A stretch of DNA of 64,000 nt from Galbula dea (lineage: Eukaryota > Chordata > Aves > Piciformes > Galbulidae). A program made the position numbers and the translations under genes. Where the stretch lies: NCBI GenBank assembly GCA_013399015.1, contig VWZX01005784.1:1221499-1285498 (forward strand), read 5' to 3'. The notes below the pieces were generated by a model that saw nothing but the letters and a program-made list of their open reading frames with translations, was not told the origin of the DNA and did no database searches. Below are positions 1-12,196 of this stretch, piece by piece; position 1 is the stretch's first letter; each line of letters starts with the position of its first letter.

Positions 1-22
1 AGGAGCAGGGTGGACCAGGTGC

Positions 23-1084
23 TCAGGGGTCTCCGCTGTACTTGATGAGGTGGCCGCTGAAGGTGATGTAAGTGTCATACTCATCGCTGAAGATGGCGTT
101 CTCACGCTCGCCCTTGTAGAGCCGCACCCAGACCTCGTCCTGCTCCCGCAGCTCCAGCATGACACTCTGGCTCTGCATGATGCTGCGGTCGCTCACCTGG
201 GCGTAGAGGATCACCACCTCTGCCCCATTGTGCATGATGTGCAGGTACGTCTCCTTCTGGTTCCAGGTGTGCACGTTGAGGCTGAAGTAGTAGATCCCAG
301 GGACGTAGCAGTAAAACTTTCCCGTGAACATGTTGAAGTGGTCATAGAGGTTGACAAACTCCGTGTCAAAGATGAGGGTCTGGTAGTAGTCGTTGCTGTG
401 CAGGGGTTTCTTGCGGCCCACCGAGAAAGCAGCATAGTGGCTCTTGCAGCGCTCACCTGGGGCACCTACGCTGCCCTTCTGTCCCTTGGGCCCTGTGTGA
501 CCCCTGCTGCCAGCCACCCCTGTCTTGCCAAACTTGCCCTGCATGCCTCGCTCACCACGGTCTCCCTTCTCACCTGGGCAAAGCAGGAGGGACAGTTGTG
601 CTGTCAGAGGTGGGTGCCATCTCTAAACCCAGCTCCCTGGAAGCCACAGTGTGGGATCCCACCAGCCCTCACCTTTCAGGATGGTCATGTTGATCTGAGG
701 CACAGGCTGGTACTGGGGGTAGGAGAAGCGCTGGTCAGGTGGCTCACAGCAGCGGACGCAGCGGGGCCGTGGGGGCAGCTCCTGGGCACTGCCAGCCTTC
801 TGCTCCCATGTGGCCCTGGGGAGGGCAGAAAGCAAAGCACAACAGGGAGCTATGGGTGGGGGCTTGGAGCCCTTTGGGGTGCCAGGAATGCCCCAGCTGC
901 TGCTGTGAATTGCCCTGGCCTTGGAGTCCCCTCACCTGGCAGCATGGTGCTGGGACGGCGCTGGTGCCTCCTCAGGATCAGTCTGCAAACGCTGGCTGGG
1001 GCTGGAGCTGGTCTGGCTCCTCAGAGGGGAGGGTAGCAGCAGGTAGGTGAGCAGGAGGACACAAAGTGCCTGAAACCTCTCCAT
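23..1084 (-). CDS. C1QTNF1: Complement C1q/TNF-related protein 1 (CTRP1), complete coding region in three exons
   Basis: Secreted collagen/C1q-domain adipokine-type glycoprotein that acts outside the cell as trimers and multimers. Coding exons, in transcript order on the minus strand, are 1084-936, 815-673 and 573-23. All junctions are GT-AG and in phase, giving 280 aa against 281 in human. Residues 1 to about 23 (MERFQALCVLLLTYLLLPSP...) form a signal peptide. A variable segment with a CVRCCEPP cysteine cluster follows, then 14 uninterrupted Gly-X-Y triplets starting at GEKGDRG, then a C1q/TNF jelly-roll domain from about residue 145 to the end (landmarks CKSHYAAFSVGRKKP, NVHTWNQKETYLHIM, ITFSGHLIKY). 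The start ATG (1082-1084) is 14 nt inside an exon whose probable acceptor leaves base 1098 as its first base. The gene is divergent from CANT1, as in mammals. The 3'UTR falls outside the window. Recognition rests on near-identity to human CTRP1 over the C1q domain. Confidence 0.97.
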
Positions 1085-1098
1085 GCTGTGGCAATGCC

Positions 1099-4000
1099 CT
1101 GTGAGATGACAGGGATGGCTGAGGGAGACAGCAAGGCCTGGCAGAGCCAGGAGCTGCAAAGATGTCCTGCTGTGCCAGGTTGGTTGTGGCCTGCACTGTC
1201 CCCAGGACAGGACCTGGTGCACCACGCAGCTGCATTTCCAGCCCCAAAAGGCTGCTCTTGCAGCAGCCCTTCCCCAGCAGAGCCTGTGGCGTGAGCCCAT
1301 CCATCTCTTGCAGCTGCAAGGACCATCTGTACTTAAATAGCTGCTTTTAGCTGGGCTGTGTGCCATGGTGACACATCAGTGCACGCTTGAGGAGACCCAT
1401 GTTTGAGGCACTGCAGGGCTCTGGGCTCACCAACACTCTGGGAGCTGGGGCCAATGTAAGCCCCAGAGCCCTGGCATGCATGGAAGAGAGAATTACCTGA
1501 GGAGCCAAAGGTGGAACAGAGCAGAAGCCTCTGGCTGACTGGACAAGCCCTGGGCCAAGAGCTGCTGCTCCTACTCGGCCTGGCTTCAGCTGCCTCCCTT
1601 TGACACCCAAAAGTGGGAACTTGGGGTGTCAGCACCCGAAAACATTACAGGCAACTTCAGATGCCAAGGGGCAAATGTCAGGGTGCAGCTTTGCCTGTTG
1701 TAGGGGACCCCAGCCCTGCCTGGAGAGGATGTCTGCACTCTTCCTGCCCCAGAGCATGGAAGGATGTCCGTAGCCACAGGCCTAGACCTTGTGAAAGGTG
1801 CTCCTGTGCCCCAGGAGCTGCCAGCTCTTGGTCTGAGGGCTTGCAAGGAGATGAGACCCACTTTTTCTGGAGATGTGGATATGGGCTGGGAGCTGGCCAC
1901 AGGGGAGAAACCTTCCTAGGAGTCCACATCCTGTGTGGGGCCAAAGCTAATATTTGCAATAGCTGGTGGCACCATGGCCCAACCCGGCCAGCTCTGCTGC
2001 CCTTCCCTGCCTTATCACAGCCTTATCTGCTGGATGTGTGGGGCCAGGCACGCAGCACCTTGCCCTCTGGCCCTGAAGGTGCCAGCATAGACATGGTCAA
2101 ACATGGACATGGCACTGCCCAGCCACTCAGCATCCTGTAACAGCAGCATCTGAGGTGGTGAGAAGGCATGACCTAGGGGTACAGGGCTGCAAATGTGGGC
2201 TGTCCACAGCTTGTCATGATGGGACCTTGCAGAGCTGGGATGGGGAATGCTGTTTGCCAGGTTCCTGTCTTGCTCAGATGCCTCCCCAAAGGGGTATGGC
2301 CTTTGCCTTTCTCACCTCCCTAAACAGCCTCCCCAGCAGTCTGGTCATACTCCATGGGCTCTGCTGGGATCCCAGAGCACCAAGCCCAAGGGGCAAAGGA
2401 CCCTACACAGCACTACCCAATGTCCTGGGGGTGTTCCAGGCCACAGGGAAGGGATTTGGGGCAGAATCCTATTGCTTTGGTAAATGCCTGCTCTCTGAGC
2501 CCTGGGGTCCCCAGTCAGAGATCACCAGGCTGTTACTGTTGTCCCCTGATTGCAGGGGCTGGTGGGGTAGCGAGCAAACATGCTCTGGCAGGGGGCATGG
2601 AGGGCGTTCAAGGCCAAGGTGGATGCCTGGCTTATGAGTCACCTTCACTGGAAGGGGCGGAGGGATAGGGAAAGGCTCCAAAGAGCTTTCCCCACAGCTG
2701 ACCCTTCATGCACTTCCTGAGTGCCTGTATCCCTCCTCTGCTTCCCACCCGATTATCTCAGTCTTCGTGCTGCTGGGTACAGGGAGAGGCAGGGCTGTGG
2801 GCACTGTGCGTGGGCAGCCTGGCACTGCATCTTCCATGCCTGTGCCCTGGCTTGGTGCCTGCCCACGCTCAGTTCTGTGGGCAGGGAATAAGCAAATCCA
2901 TGGACAGAAGTACAGAAGAGGCCAACTGGGGACTTGTGAGCAGGTATCATCCAGGGGAGCCTTGTCCCTGGCTCTCTTCACCCTGCTTGGCCTCCAGCTG
3001 TGTCAGCCACATGCCAGGAAGCATGGCGTGCAGCTTGTTGTGATTTTTGGGAAGCCTGTGGCTTTCTCTCAGCTCTGGGATCATCAAACCAGACATTCCC
3101 CTGGGACCTGCAGCAGGCTTAACCCTGGGGAAAATGCAGCTTGCCAGGGAACTGCTCCACAAGGAGAAAAAAATCTGAAACCAGAAAATTCCCACCAAGA
3201 AAGACAGTGTGCTTCCCAGGCTGTGGAAGGGCTGGAAATGGAGGTGAGTGCACTGTGCATCTGTACCCACCAGCAGCTCACCAGGCCCCAAGGGTGCATC
3301 TCCCCCAGCACCCCGCGGGCACATCAGGTGGGAGGTGCCTGTGTATGCATAGGCACATACAGTCCTGCTTGAAGGGGTGTTGTTATTTCTGTCAGTGTTG
3401 GATGCTCTCCAGGAGAAGTTTGGAGATTTACATTCAGTGGCTGCTAAAGCCTCGGGAGTGCAAGTCAAAACATCCAGAAATACCTTCTAAGCAGTGATAA
3501 AAACCAGGATGAAACAAGCAAATCCCGGAGGAGGAATGAGAGGGCTCAGGGCGGCAGGACCTTCACACTCACCTGCAGCTCTCCCTGAGCCACAGCAACT
3601 GGAGCCAGGGTGCCTCTGGGGTTGTGTTGGTGTCACGGCTCCTCCTGGCTTTTGCTGCAGCAGTTGGAATGGTTGCAGAACTGTTTGCATCCCCAGAGCA
3701 GCATAGTCCTGGGGAGCTGCAGCGTGGCAGCTTCACAGTACAACTGTGGTGAAGGAGCAGCAGGATGGTCACAGACCTCCAGCTCCTGCAGCACCAGTGA
3801 GAAGTGCTGGGGACCCCAGCAGCCACTGTGCCCCCAGAGGGGGGCCCAGCCCTGGGTCTGACACACTCGTGGGCCCTGCCTTGGGCACATGGCTGAGGGA
3901 GCCACGGTGGATCTGTGCAGGGTTCCAGCTGTGACCCTCTCCCAGCTCTGCACCCCCAGATATGCTGTGGGTCATGTTGTGCCCTCAGAGGACTGTCAGG

Positions 4001-4280
4001 CTCAGCCCTGTGGTCCGTCACATGTAGAGCAGAGTCCTCACTCGACTGGGGTGGGGATGTCACTGGTCCCTTCACTGGACATGCCCCAGGACACCCAAGT
4101 ACCTGGTAAGGTGGAGCTGACCCCTGGGTGAGTCCACACCAATGCCGCATTGCCCATCGCCGACAGCACCCGCATGCAGCTCTGGGGTGCCGGTCCCCAG
4201 GCCTGCAGGGCCACCCCTCAAAACTGGTCCTCACCTACCTCTGGAGCAGGGCTGCTCCCTCCTGGCTCTGCTGTTCCTTC
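1099..4280. other. Divergent spacer upstream of C1QTNF1
   Basis: GC-rich single-copy-looking DNA with no open frame resembling a known protein. All long frames here lack matching splice sites and conserved motifs. It may contain noncoding first exons of C1QTNF1, which I cannot place. No transposon was recognised. Confidence 0.6.
1331..1340 (-). promoter_or_regulatory. Possible TATA-type core promoter for C1QTNF1
   Basis: On the minus strand the sequence reads GCTATTTAAGTAC, about 250 bases upstream of the C1QTNF1 ATG. It resembles a TATA box, and the local sequence is A/T-richer than its surroundings. The real first exon could instead lie further upstream. This is a guess from position and motif only. 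Confidence 0.25.
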
Positions 4281-4289
4281 CCTAGGACA

Positions 4290-5480
4290 TCCCCCCTGTG
4301 CCGTGCCGCCCTGCCAGCTCCGGCTGCGGGGCACAGGCTGCCCGCCCTGAGCGGCTGCTCCTGCTCCCGCTGGCTGCCTCCTCTCCCTCGCCCGGGCGGA
4401 AATGCACTTTCTGGGACGCGAAGGAGGCAGCGTTGGAGTGGGACGAGGCGCAGCCCTCCCACCCTCCCGCTGCCAGATGTGAGCCCGCGCGGCCGCCGTT
4501 AACCATGTGAGCTCCCGACGCCTACCAGCACCGGGGCCGGGGCCATGGCTGCTGCAGGCCCGAGGTCATGGAACGGGGTTGGCATGTGCCAGAGGATTAA
4601 CCGGAGTCGGTGTGGGGAGGCCAGGACCCCAACGGCTGCAACTGTACTTTGGGGCAAGACCCTGCCTCACGTCAGGAGTGCCACCAGCCGTTCCCCAGCT
4701 CCAGGGACACTGAAGACTGCTCAGCCCCAACCGGGAATGACCAGGGATGGGCTTTTAGCAGGCAGCTGCCGACACGCCGGGCAGGATATGTCCCCGCTCC
4801 CCGCACCCCAACTGTCAGGGGGACACAGGGCAACGCTGTCCGGGCCAACGCTGACATGGCAGGAGTCACAGGTTGGGGCCAGTCTGCACCGGGGGCTGTG
4901 CTGGGTACCGCGACTCCGGCGGCTACAGCTGCACTCCGGGGCAGGTCCCTGCCTCACTCCCGAACAGCACTGGCCGTTCCTCAGCCCCAGGGGCACCGCA
5001 GCCTGCCTAGCTCCCACCGGGCCGGAGCTGCCGCGGCAGAAGCCGCGAGCCGGGGCCTGGCTGCACCGGAGGCAGCACCGGGGTCGTGTCCGCCCCACTC
5101 AGTGCAAGGCACACCGGGGGCAGGACCACAGGAGACACCACCCTGGAGGGTCCCCGCGCCGCAGCCGCCACATCGCTGGGCTCCAATCGCCCCTGCAGGG
5201 GGTGCCCCCTCCGTTCGCGGTGGGCTCGGCGCGTTTCGGGTGTGGAGCGGAGGAGGACGGCGGAGGGGCGTGGAGGCTACCGGGAGTTGTAGTTCTCGCC
5301 TTAGCCGGCGTGGTTTGGCCGGTACCGGCCGCCGTAGCGGCCCACGGGTCTGCTGGGAGCTGTAGGCGTTGGCGGCTGCGCGGCAGGGGCGGCGGCGGCN
5401 TGGATCAGGAGCACCGCGGGCCCCAAGCACCCTGCTCTGCGGGAAGCATCGGGAGCCCCGAGACTGTACCCTGGGGCAGG
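4290..5480 (+). promoter_or_regulatory. CpG-rich CANT1 promoter with ZNF143/THAP11-type motif
   Basis: CpG-dense stretch upstream of CANT1, interrupted by a one-base gap at 5400. At 5282-5293 the plus strand reads GGGAGTTGTAGT; its complement ACTACAACTCCC fits the known promoter motif ACTAYRNNNCCCR bound by ZNF143/THAP11 complexes. A near-match, TGCTGGGAGCTGTAGG, follows at 5351-5366. The transcription start is not directly visible. I infer that it lies between about 5300 and 5500 because those motifs usually sit close to starts. Confidence 0.55.
4634..4997. repeat. Degenerate direct repeat, two copies about 287 bp apart
   Basis: The segment from 4634 to about 4711 (GGCTGCAACTGTACTTTGGG...) recurs at about 4921-4997 (GGCTACAGCTGCACTCCGGG...) with roughly 75-80 percent identity by eye. 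Shared blocks include CCCTGCCTCAC and the GCCGTTCC-CAGC stretch. Weaker similarity extends upstream of both copies, so this is probably an old tandem duplication with a unit near 287 bp. It lies just upstream of, and merges into, the CANT1 CpG-rich promoter. No coding potential is evident. Confidence 0.5.
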
Positions 5481-6163
5481 AGGTCCCAGAGGCGCGGAGG
5501 CTGTCAGGGCCCCGCTCAGGCCGGGCGGTGCCCGAGGAAGGGGCTCAGTTGTCTCTAGGGGCGCACACAGCAGAGCTGGAGGATCCCAGTGTCCGTGTCC
5601 GTGCTTGGGGGGCTGAGGGGTACCTGTGACCATCCCCAAGCGTGCCGTGACCAAGGTCGGGGAGCCAGGGAGTTCCCGTGTCCATGGCCGAGGGGCTTCG
5701 GGTCCCGTAGCCGTGCTCAGGGCAGGTGCTGGGGTCTCCCACAGTGTAAAAGGGACCTTGGGGCCCTGCCAAGGGCGATGCTCGGGGGTCTTGGCAGGAT
5801 GGAAGGGTACTCTCTCCACCACTGCAGTGGGGTTCCAGGGTGAGCAGCTGTCCCTCATGGGCTCTCCTGTGTCCCCGCTGTGGCTGGGAGCACGCCTGCC
5901 TGCCTGGGGCTTGGCCCCACACACTCAATGCAGCCTCTGTTCACACCTCAGGCTGCTGAAAGGCACATTGAGAGCCCTGTGGCATGGCTGCCTGCAAGGA
6001 GCGCAGCCTGTGCCCAGTGCCAGGCCTGGAACCCCACCCTTTGGGGAGAGCCCTGGGGACCCCTCTGCCGTACCCTTGGCTGCCCCATGTTGCGTGGCAC
6101 CAGGTGAGAGCCAGTGGTGCTGGGGAGCTTCCATTCCTGGGGGGCTGCTCATTACCTGCGCAG

Positions 6164-6265
6164 CCCATAGCGGCCATCTGCAGGAGCCCAGGGATCTGTT
6201 GCGTCCCGTGCATGGCACAGAGGAAGGTGTCAGGGAGTGACACTGCTGGCACCCTGGCCCTGCAG
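6164..6265 (+). other. Candidate noncoding 5' exon of CANT1
   Basis: A 102-bp block is bounded by a plausible acceptor (ATTACCTGCGCAG ending at 6163) and a strong donor (CTGCAG then GTGAGC at 6266). It lies between the CpG-rich promoter and the first coding exon. No long open frame runs through it, as expected for a 5'UTR exon. The remaining sequence from 5480 to 6962 holds nothing else I can name and is probably the CANT1 5' intron. Confidence 0.3.
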
Positions 6266-6983
6266 GTGAGCACAGCCCAGGGTGGGTTGAAGGTACACAC
6301 ATATGAGTTCTGCCCTAGGAGACACTGTGATCATGGGCAGGCTTGGAAACTTGGGGGAGGCTATTGTGAGTTTAAGGCTGGTCAAGTTGGGATTTTTGTC
6401 CCTTGGACCCAGGCGCTGTGCTTCCTGCTCACGCATTGGATCCTGTTTGGGCGGAGCTGCCACGTGTGTCCTGGTGTCTCCGTGGGGCCTGGTGACACAC
6501 TCACCTGCAGGGCCAGTTCCCTATGGGCTGTGGGAGCTGGGTCAGGCCAGCTAGTTGCTCCAGAGGCAGCAAGGGTAGTCCTCGCCACCAGAGGGGACCC
6601 TCCTCCTTCCTGGAGCTGTGTGGGGCACTGCTCAGCAGGACACCTCAACACAGATCCCCAGCTGGGGTGTCTCAGCTCCCTGCCTGGGCGGCTGCCAGTC
6701 CTGGAGCAGATGGAGGTGCTGAGTAGGTCAGGGCTTGTTCTCGTCTGGGGGTGCAGAGTAGGGGCTGAGGGTGGCTCTAGCAGCAGAGGAGCCATCATGG
6801 CATGGTGTCTCTTCCCTGTGTGAGGTGGCAGCACCTTCTCCTGCTGCAGTAAGAGGAGATGGGGCTCCTTGCCTTTCTCTTGTGGCTGTGTCCTGATGCC
6901 CTCTGAGCTCAGTGCAGTGCCAGGCTACAGCTCTCTGACCCGTTTCCTCCTCTTTCCACCAGGTTCTCCTCATCCCCAGTCTG

Positions 6984-8803
6984 ATGCCCGTGCCGCCCTG
7001 CCATGAGTCTATGAGCCCCCTCCGGATCAGCGTGGGTGGTCTGCCTGTTCTCGCGTCCATGACCAAGGGGGCTGACCCCCGCTTCCGACTGCGCTGGAAG
7101 GCCATTGTGCTGTCGTCAGCCTGCGTGGGGTTTGTCCTGCTGCTTTTCCTCCTGCACCGGTCCTCCCCAGCCCGACCCAGCTCGCCCAATCCTCGCAACT
7201 GGCAGCTCAACTTTCAAGCAGGAGACCGCTACAATGACACCTACCCACTCTCCCCACCCCAGAGAAACCCTGAGGGCGTGCGCTACCGCATCGGAGTCAT
7301 TGCAGACCTGGACACGCAGTCCCGGGGCTCTGAGGAGCACACCTGGTTCAGTTACCTGAAGAAGGGCTACCTCATCCTGTCAGACAGCGGGGACAGCGTG
7401 ACAGTAGAGTGGGACAAGGACGAGAGCGTGCTACAGTCCCACCTGGCTGAGAAGGGCAGGGGCATGGAGCTGTCTGAGCTGGTTGTCTTCAATGGGAAGC
7501 TGTACACAGTGGACGACCGGACAGGAGTGGTCTACCAGATTGAGGGAAACAAGGTGGTGCCCTGGGTGATCCTCCCAGATGGGGATGGCACGGTGGGGAA
7601 AGGTGAGCTCCTCTGTCCTGTCCTGCAGACACAGAGCAGAGAAGCTTTTGGCTGTTTGCAGCTTGCTGGGGTGGGGTGCATCTCTTCTGTGACCCTGTAA
7701 GCCTGGCTGGGATGGGGGCAGTTCCTGCCCAGGGACCAGCTGACTGCATGGGAGAAGGCTATGCTCAGCACCAGGCTGTCTGGTGCGGCATTCAGGAGAG
7801 TGAGGGCCAGTCTGATGTCTGTGTGCTGGCCAGCCCTCAGCTCATGCCGTTCTCTCCACTGCAGGCTTCAAGGCAGAGTGGCTGGCGGTGAAGGACGAGC
7901 ACCTCTATGTTGGGGGGCTGGGTAAGGAGTGGACCACGACGACAGGGGAGGTGGTGAACGAGAACCCCGAGTGGGTGAAGGTCATCGGCTACAAGGGTGA
8001 CGTGGGCCACGAGAACTGGGTGGCCAACTACAATGCGCTGAGGGCTGCAGCGGGCATCCGACCCCCAGGTACTGAGCAAAGCTCCGTCCTGCCCCACACC
8101 CTCTGCAGGCTTCAGAACCAAGGTCTCCCTACCCACAGATACAGGGAGTGGTGTGAGATTTAAAGGATGCTGGAGGCCAGAGACACCCTACCTGTCCTGG
8201 TGGGGAGGCCAGAGCCTGCCCTGGACAGTTTTCTCCCTGTCTGTGCCACAGGCAGCTGGAGGGTAGCTGGTACTGTGCCTGGCAGCCAGGCCCCTGGGTG
8301 GGGAAGGCTTGCAGGGGCTGCTGCATGTGCAGTGCAGCAGGAGGAGGCTGCAGTGTTGTTTGGAACAGGGAAGGGTCCTGCCCCAGCCTCACAGGTGCCC
8401 CATGTGTCATCAGATGCCTTTACCTTCCACAGGTTACCTGATCCATGAGTCAGCCTCCTGGAGCGACACGCTGCAGCGCTGGTTCTTCCTGCCACGTCGT
8501 GCCAGCCACGAGCGATACAACGAGAAGGCAGATGAGCAGCGAGGCACCAACCTGCTGCTGAGCTCCACCCAGGACTTTGGGGACGTGACAGTGGGACACG
8601 TGGGGGAGGTGGTCCCCACCCATGGCTTCTCCTCCTTCAAATTCATCCCAGACACAGATGACCAGATTATCGTGGCACTAAAATCAGAAGAGGACAACGG
8701 CAAGATCGCCAGCTACATCATGGCCTTCACGCTGGATGGGCGCTTCCTCCTGCCTGAGACCAGGATCGGGAGTGTGAAATACGAGGGCATTGAGTTTATT
8801 TAA
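6984..8803 (+). CDS. CANT1: Calcium-activated nucleotidase 1 (soluble-type apyrase), complete
   Basis: Ca2+-dependent nucleotidase that hydrolyses UDP, GDP and UTP in the ER/Golgi lumen. It supports glycosylation and proteoglycan synthesis by removing UDP, a product inhibitor. Coding exons are 6984-7602, 7865-8068 and 8433-8803, in phase, giving 397 aa (human 401). The product is a type II membrane protein: a short cytosolic tail (SLRISVGGLPVLASMTK in human reads SPLRISVGGLPVLASMTK here), a signal anchor near residues 40-57 (VLSSACVGFVLLLFLL), then the five-bladed propeller nucleotidase domain. An N-glycosylation sequon lies in YNDTYPLSPPQ. Family landmarks are VDDRTGVVYQIEG, DGDGTV, GGLGKEWTT, VVPTHGFSSFKFIP and the C-terminus KYEGIEFI. 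Initiation at 6984 is supported by the human-like MPV start. A downstream methionine (ESM) is the next possible start. Confidence 0.97.
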
Positions 8804-11800
8804 CCGACTTTTGTGCTGGACCGGAGGGGAACGGGAGGCCAGCATGCTCCTGGCTGGGCACACGCCCCAGGCTGGGCCGAGGGATGCTGGGCAGTGCTCC
8901 CAGCTCTGTAGTTGGCCTTGGCGTCTCCGGTAAAGCGTTGGCTCTGGTGCAGCAGGCGTGGTGTGAGTGTTTCGGCAGTGGCACCTGGTGGCAAGGGACT
9001 GCCACCACAGGGTGCTGCGAGCCCCAGCCCAGGAAACAGACAGCGAAGTTCCCGTGTGCTGGTTCCCCAGGCAGGCCTCACGCAGCCTCATGCTGCAGCT
9101 GTTAGCGCCCAGCCCCTACTAGTGACAGAAACCGTCTGTGTCGGGAAACCCTCAGAGTCAGTGGCTGTGGGGAAATCCAGGCTCTGGGTTTGCAGCCAAG
9201 GAGGAGTCTGAGCCCCAGCTCTGCCTGGCGTCCTGCTGTGCTGTGGTGCTGCTCCCTGGGTGGAGGAGGGGGTGTCTACACATAGCAGTGGGACCATTCT
9301 GGGACCATCTCCTGGGGCAGCAGGTCTGACCCAGGCCCTGCAGCCTAGCTGTGCTGGCAGCCTGTCCTGGGACCACCCAGCAGGAGAACCTCTGATCCGT
9401 GTTCCAAGCACCTCACTGGGAACAAATTGGAGACCTGTGGACAAGCATCCCTGTGGGGAGGAGCATCCTTGAGGGTGCAGTTGGCCAGACCCTGCCCATT
9501 CCTGTTCTTCCTGGGGTCAAGGCCAGGGCAGACAGGGCCATCTGTGTGTCGTAGCTGTGGAGGGGTTTCACGAAGCTGCTTTTCCTTCCCTTTTCCTGTA
9601 AGCTAGGTGTGGTGACGGCTGGAGTGATGGGCAGCCCTGGGCGCTGCTTCCTGGGGAAAGCCTTGCATGGGAGGGAACTGCGTCACTGTCCCTCTGCCCC
9701 TGTCATTGAGGGGGAACACAGCAATTCTCTCCATGCTGGCAGTACCAGGAAGGAGGCTTCCAGCAGCCTCAAGTGTGGGTAGCTGGGGTCACTCCTGGCA
9801 CTTCTGTAACTGGCACAGCAGCTCTGCCCGTGGGGCTGCAGGAAGTGAGCATGACCCCAGGCAATGGAAGGAGCCAACAGCCATGACCTGGTGTAATGTG
9901 GGCACATCCCTGAGCCTGGCCCCATGCCATTCCTAGCCCAAACCCCATGGAGGTACATGGTTTACTAGCCATGTATCTTCTGCCAGCCCTGACTCTGCAC
10001 AGCTGTGGCCCCAGAGGTGCCTCTAGACCCAGAGCTGTCAGATTCGGGAAGAGCTGGGACCTGGACAGAAGCTTCTGGGAGCTGGCAGGCAGCATGGCTG
10101 TGCCTGCGCCAAGGGCTGCTGTGCTTGGCTCAGGAGGGAGATCCAGAAGCACCAGCTTGGCTTCCTGAGGCCAGCAGCAGCTGGAAAGCATTTGCATCAG
10201 CCCTGGGGTTTGCTGGCCAGGGAGCCCTCCCCAAGCTAGCCAGCAGTGTTGTGAAATCGTGGCAGCAGCCTGTGGCCCCCCAGGAGGAACTTGCACATCT
10301 CAGGAGCAAGAAGTGCAAAACATGGCCATCTGCAGGCACTGGGGCCTCCTTCCCACCCCACTAATCCCCAGGACTACAACTCCTGGCCTGGCCCATGCTG
10401 AGCCCCTGCCTCAGGTCACACGTGGGACAGCGCAGCTTCACAGCAGCCACCAGTGAGGGGCCAGGGCTGGTGTTTGGCTTCACAGTGTCCCCCCAGTTTG
10501 GCAGGGGAGAGCTGCAGGCATGGGGCAGCTGGTGAGAGATGGCGTGACTGTGGTGCCAGGACCCTCTGCAACCTCCCAGAGCCTGGCTGTGGTCCAGCCA
10601 ACCCCCAGGATGGGTGCAGTATGATACCTCAGGTCCCTGTGGGGATGCTGCCAGTGGAGCTGCTGCCAGGGGGACTTTGAGCAGGTGGGAGCAGGCAGGG
10701 GCACAGCTTGGTAAGCAGCTGCCTTGTTGCTTCAGACATAAGCCCCTGGCTGACACCAACACACATCCTGGCTGCCCGGGTGCCTCCCTATGGCCAGGGG
10801 TCCTCATTACCACCTGACTCCTCAGGCAGCTCTGCCAGCTGGCAGGGCTTCAGAGAGATGGGACTGGCTACTGTGGATGAAGGGGGCCTTGACCTCCCTG
10901 TGCCCCTGCTGCCAGCCTGCCCTGGCACTGCCCCACTGTGGGGGGCTTGGTGGATGGATGGGGACTGTTAATGTGGTGACCAGGCTGCAGCTGGTGGGAG
11001 GATTCATGGTGCAGGGAGCTGGTGTGTATGGGGGCCTTCCCAAGAGCCCAGCCAGGCTTCCCCCTCTTGTTTACAGTGTCCAGCACCTCCTCTTGCTGAG
11101 CGAGGAGTGCGTACGAGGCTGGACACGTGTTTTCATTTAGCTCAGACAGTGACTCACGCTGGCTATGAGCAGATGCACTCATCTCCTCTGTGGGAAGCTC
11201 TGCCCTGGGCACAGACAGACCTGTCCCCAGGGCCGTGGGCAGAGCTGGCCTCAACCTCTGCATGTGGCTTCCAAGACTGTGCAGCACACAGCCCAGGGCA
11301 CCCGGGGTGCATCCCTAGCCCACACCAGGTGCCAGCTGGCCATGGGCCACGTCAGACTCTCTCCCTTCACTTGCGCTTCATTTGGTACAGCCTCTCCTGG
11401 TCTTGCTTACCCTTCTGGCCTGGGGCTGGCAGCTTCACAGCACCTGTCTTGGCCCCAGAGCCGTCCCAGAGGCTGTCCCTGCTGTGTGTTCCCTTCTTGT
11501 CCCCTGGGCTCAGCCGGGCAGGGAGCTCTACACCCTGCTGGGAAGTGGCATCTCCCTGTACCATGTCCCACTCTGCCCCCAGACCACTCCAGTGCCTGCC
11601 CAGCCTGGCCACGCTGGCCTTTTTCCTGGTGATCTGTCTGGAGCCCATCTCACGCCTCATGCAGGAGGATATCAGTGGCCTGGGCATCAGTGTGGTTCAG
11701 GCAGCAGTACTGTCAGCCCCTGCCTCACCACAAACGGGACTGGGCTGCAGCATTCCTGGACCCATGGTGCCCTCAGAGCAGCACAAGTGCCCAGCAGCAG

Positions 11801-12196
11801 CTGGCACCTTGGGCAGCTGGGCTGGCAGGACTCCTGGTGGCTACTGCCAAAGCATCTGCAAACCATGTGCCCCGCAGCGGAGTCAGGGACCTCATGCCAG
11901 ATCTCCAGGTTTCATCTGATATCCCAGCACTGTGGATGCAGTCACTTCCCACAGGTTTCCTGCAGGCTCAAGCAGGGCTTGGGCTCAGTTCAGCTGCCCA
12001 CAGTTCCGCTGTTTCTTCTCATCCTCGAGGACAAGCAGCTCTGACACCTCCCTCGAATGTAAGTAGCCACGGCAGGGCAGCTCTGTGGCAGGAGGCTGTC
12101 TCAGGAGCAGGTTTTGTGGTTGTGGTGCTGGCTGTCCCTGCCAATGTGTGCCCGCAGTGCCTGGCTCAGCTGCACTCAGAAGCCGTGTCCCTGCCC
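8804..12196. other. CANT1 3'UTR and CANT1-TIMP2 spacer with no gene seen
   Basis: No coding exon is recognisable. In mammals LGALS3BP (SRCR, BTB and BACK domains) lies between CANT1 and TIMP2. No frame here encodes an SRCR cysteine pattern or a long final exon like that gene's. The first few hundred bases are presumably CANT1 3'UTR. There is no canonical AATAAA, although GGTAAAGC near 8930 followed by GT-rich sequence could serve as a weak poly(A) signal. Confidence 0.5.

Noticed and set aside
50..1036. 328-codon plus-strand open frame
   Set aside because: It is antisense to C1QTNF1 exons and introns; the minus strand gives a complete, phase-correct, highly conserved protein.
4545..5558. 337-codon plus-strand frame before CANT1
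   Set aside because: It crosses an N, is rich in Arg, Pro, Gly and Ala as expected of CpG-rich DNA, and matches no known protein.
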